Positions 62,893 through 64,000 of a stretch of 64,000 nt of DNA are shown piece by piece. Position 1 is the first letter of the stretch. Each line of letters begins with the position of its first letter. The notes beneath the pieces were generated by a model. That model was not told where the DNA came from and ran no database searches. It saw only the letters and a list, made by a program, of their open reading frames with translations. The DNA comes from Novosphingobium sp. 32-60-15. Its GTDB lineage: Bacteria; Pseudomonadota; Alphaproteobacteria; Sphingomonadales; Sphingomonadaceae. Both the position numbers and the translations under genes were made by a program. The stretch is from contig NZ_NCEN01000002.1 of assembly GCF_002280675.1 (NCBI RefSeq), forward strand, positions 186,001-250,000. Direction: 5' to 3'.

Positions 62893-63900
62893 TTAGATCA
62901 ACTGGACGATACGCTTGCCCCGGTTCTCTCCCCGGTACAAACCGGCCAGAGCATCGGGGCAGGCCTCGATCCCTGACAGCAGGTCTTCCTGAAATGTCAG
63001 GCGACCTTCGGCGATCCAGCCGCGCAACGCCCCGACGGCCTCTTCCAGCCTGTCCATGTGATCGAACAGAACGAAGCCTTCCATCCGCGCACGCTTGACC
63101 AGCAAGTGCCGTTCCACGCGCGGACCTTCCGGCCATGGCTCCCACCGATCATAGGACGCCGTTCCGCAAACGACGACGCGCGCCTTTTGCGCCAGATGTG
63201 GCATCACTGCGTCCGATATGGCGCCAGCGGTATTATCGAAATAGATATCGATGCCGTCCGGACACAGTTCGGCCGCCCGCGCGCCGACGTCTTCCGCGCG
63301 GTAATCAATAGCAGCGTCGTAGCCGAACAGTTCCACGCAATCGCGCACTTTGGCAGGGCCGCCGGTGATGCCGATGGTGCGGCAACCGTGAATACGTGCG
63401 ATCTGTCCCACAGCCGAGCCGACTGCACCGGCGGCGGTTGAGACAACCACAGTCTGGCCGGGTTTGGGCTCTGCAATCGTGGTCAGGGCGAGCAGCGCCG
63501 TCGTACCGTTAAGGCCCAAAATGCCTAGCGCCATCTTTGCTTCTGCAGCCGACGTGCGCTGCACGATGCGGTCTATGCTGACAGTGGCATAGTCCTGCCA
63601 CCCGAACCAACCCGTCACATATTCGCCAACTGCATAAGCGGGATTGCAGGAGGCAACGATCTGGCCCGAACACAAGCTGCGCATGACTTCGCCAATGGCA
63701 ACCGGTGCAGAATAATTGCCAGTATCGGCAATCCAGCCACGCATGGCAGGATCAACCGACAAGTAATGGTTGCGCACCACAATTTCGCCCGGCGCAGGTT
63801 CAAGGACCGTACTATGATCAATGGCGAAATCGTGTGCTTGCGCAACGCCTGCTGGCCGATTGACCAGCAGGACACGGCGATTGATTGCGTCGGGCTTCAT
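62893..63900 (-). CDS. NADP-dependent MDR enone reductase (PTGR-like)
   Basis: A 335-residue medium-chain reductase of the prostaglandin/leukotriene B4 12-hydroxydehydrogenase-like group, without zinc ligands. It has LNRPAG-like NRPAGVAQAHDF at the N-terminus, DPAMRGWI, and the cofactor loop STAAGAVGSAVGQIA. Such enzymes reduce alpha,beta-unsaturated carbonyls with NADPH. It lies 6 bp downstream of a flavoprotein gene running off the window. Confidence 0.85.
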   Translation of the reverse strand: MKPDAINRRVLLVNRPAGVAQAHDFAIDHSTVLEPAPGEIVVRNHYLSVDPAMRGWIADTGNYSAPVAIGEVMRSLCSGQIVASCNPAYAVGEYVTGWFGWQDYATVSIDRIVQRTSAAEAKMALGILGLNGTTALLALTTIAEPKPGQTVVVSTAAGAVGSAVGQIARIHGCRTIGITGGPAKVRDCVELFGYDAAIDYRAEDVGARAAELCPDGIDIYFDNTAGAISDAVMPHLAQKARVVVCGTASYDRWEPWPEGPRVERHLLVKRARMEGFVLFDHMDRLEEAVGALRGWIAEGRLTFQEDLLSGIEACPDALAGLYRGENRGKRIVQLI

Positions 63901-63906
63901 CAGACT

Positions 63907-64000
63907 TTAGCTGGCAAGGCTGCGCGCCGCGATATAGCCCAACGTCATGGCCGGACCGACATTGCAGCCATGCGCCGGGGCGTGGCCGCGCCACAGGGAG
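63907..64000 (-). CDS. C-terminal end of an FAD-binding dehydrogenase (partial)
   Basis: The last 30 codons of a minus-strand gene that continues past the window. The end reads GCNVGPAMTLGYIAARSLAS, resembling the C-terminal FAD-domain strand and helix of flavoproteins of the 3-ketosteroid-dehydrogenase/fumarate-reductase type. Only this end is visible, so the subfamily is not fixed. It is in the same operon as the MDR gene. Confidence 0.6.
   Translation of the reverse strand, partial: SLWRGHAPAHGCNVGPAMTLGYIAARSLAS

Noticed and set aside
1..64000. Mobile elements, CRISPR arrays, tRNA or rRNA genes
   Set aside because: I looked for transposase/integrase motifs, repeat arrays and RNA gene patterns and saw none; I cannot exclude small RNAs.

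Overview
The window reads as a chromosomal or megaplasmid segment from a GC-rich alphaproteobacterium, most likely a sphingomonad (Novosphingobium/Sphingobium-like). The basis is a TonB-dependent receptor of sphingomonad type, a very high density of SDR, P450, GST, SnoaL and acyl-CoA genes, and ATGA/GTGA-overlapping operons. The genus is an inference. About 58 genes fill the window almost without gaps. No rRNA, tRNA, CRISPR array, transposase or integrase was seen.

330-15948 (+) is one long co-directional block. It opens with a complete set of coenzyme F420 genes: fbiC (a CofG-CofH fusion), an SDR, the F420:NADP oxidoreductase fno, cofE, cofD and cofC. It then continues directly into catabolic genes: two luciferase-like (LLM) F420-type oxidoreductases, three further oxidoreductases including a P450, two APH-fold kinases and two SnoaL-like proteins. 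15936-20261 (-) is a GST/kinase/GST/flavoprotein operon. It is divergent from a second P450 (20458), which is followed by a TetR regulator, a GMC oxidoreductase and an aldehyde dehydrogenase. 25614-30350 (-) is an SDR/LEH-like/SDR/LLM/MDR/phosphatase operon, divergent from a TonB receptor plus kinase (30620-34430). A TetR/SDR divergent pair leads into an old-yellow-enzyme-type reductase (36475).

38629-53266 (+) carries an acyl-CoA degradation set: thiolase, two-domain hydratase/dehydrogenase, acyl-CoA dehydrogenase, two tandem esterases, MaoC hydratase, a molybdopterin oxidoreductase, a large LuxR/MalT-type regulator, a beta-keto acid cleavage enzyme (BKACE) and an alpha-methylacyl-CoA racemase with all three catalytic residues. 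53312-64000 holds a second phosphatase, an SMP-30 lactonase, a membrane PQQ dehydrogenase, SnoaL/LEH-like proteins, a fifth kinase, an AraC regulator, an SDR, an MDR and the end of a flavoprotein.

The most striking observation is a 16-bp palindrome, approximately CCTAYC-N4-GRTAGG. I find it in at least nine intergenic regions (eleven sites), mostly 50-110 bp before a start codon. They include the promoters of the thiolase, molybdopterin, LuxR, BKACE, TonB, P450/flavoprotein, SnoaL and LEH-like units, and a weaker one ahead of fbiC. The perfect copy precedes the LuxR/MalT-like gene, which suggests that it is the pathway regulator. Together the genes look like an undescribed, co-regulated, F420-linked pathway for a hydrophobic, probably branched or alicyclic (terpenoid/steroid-like) compound. 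The substrate is not identifiable from sequence alone.
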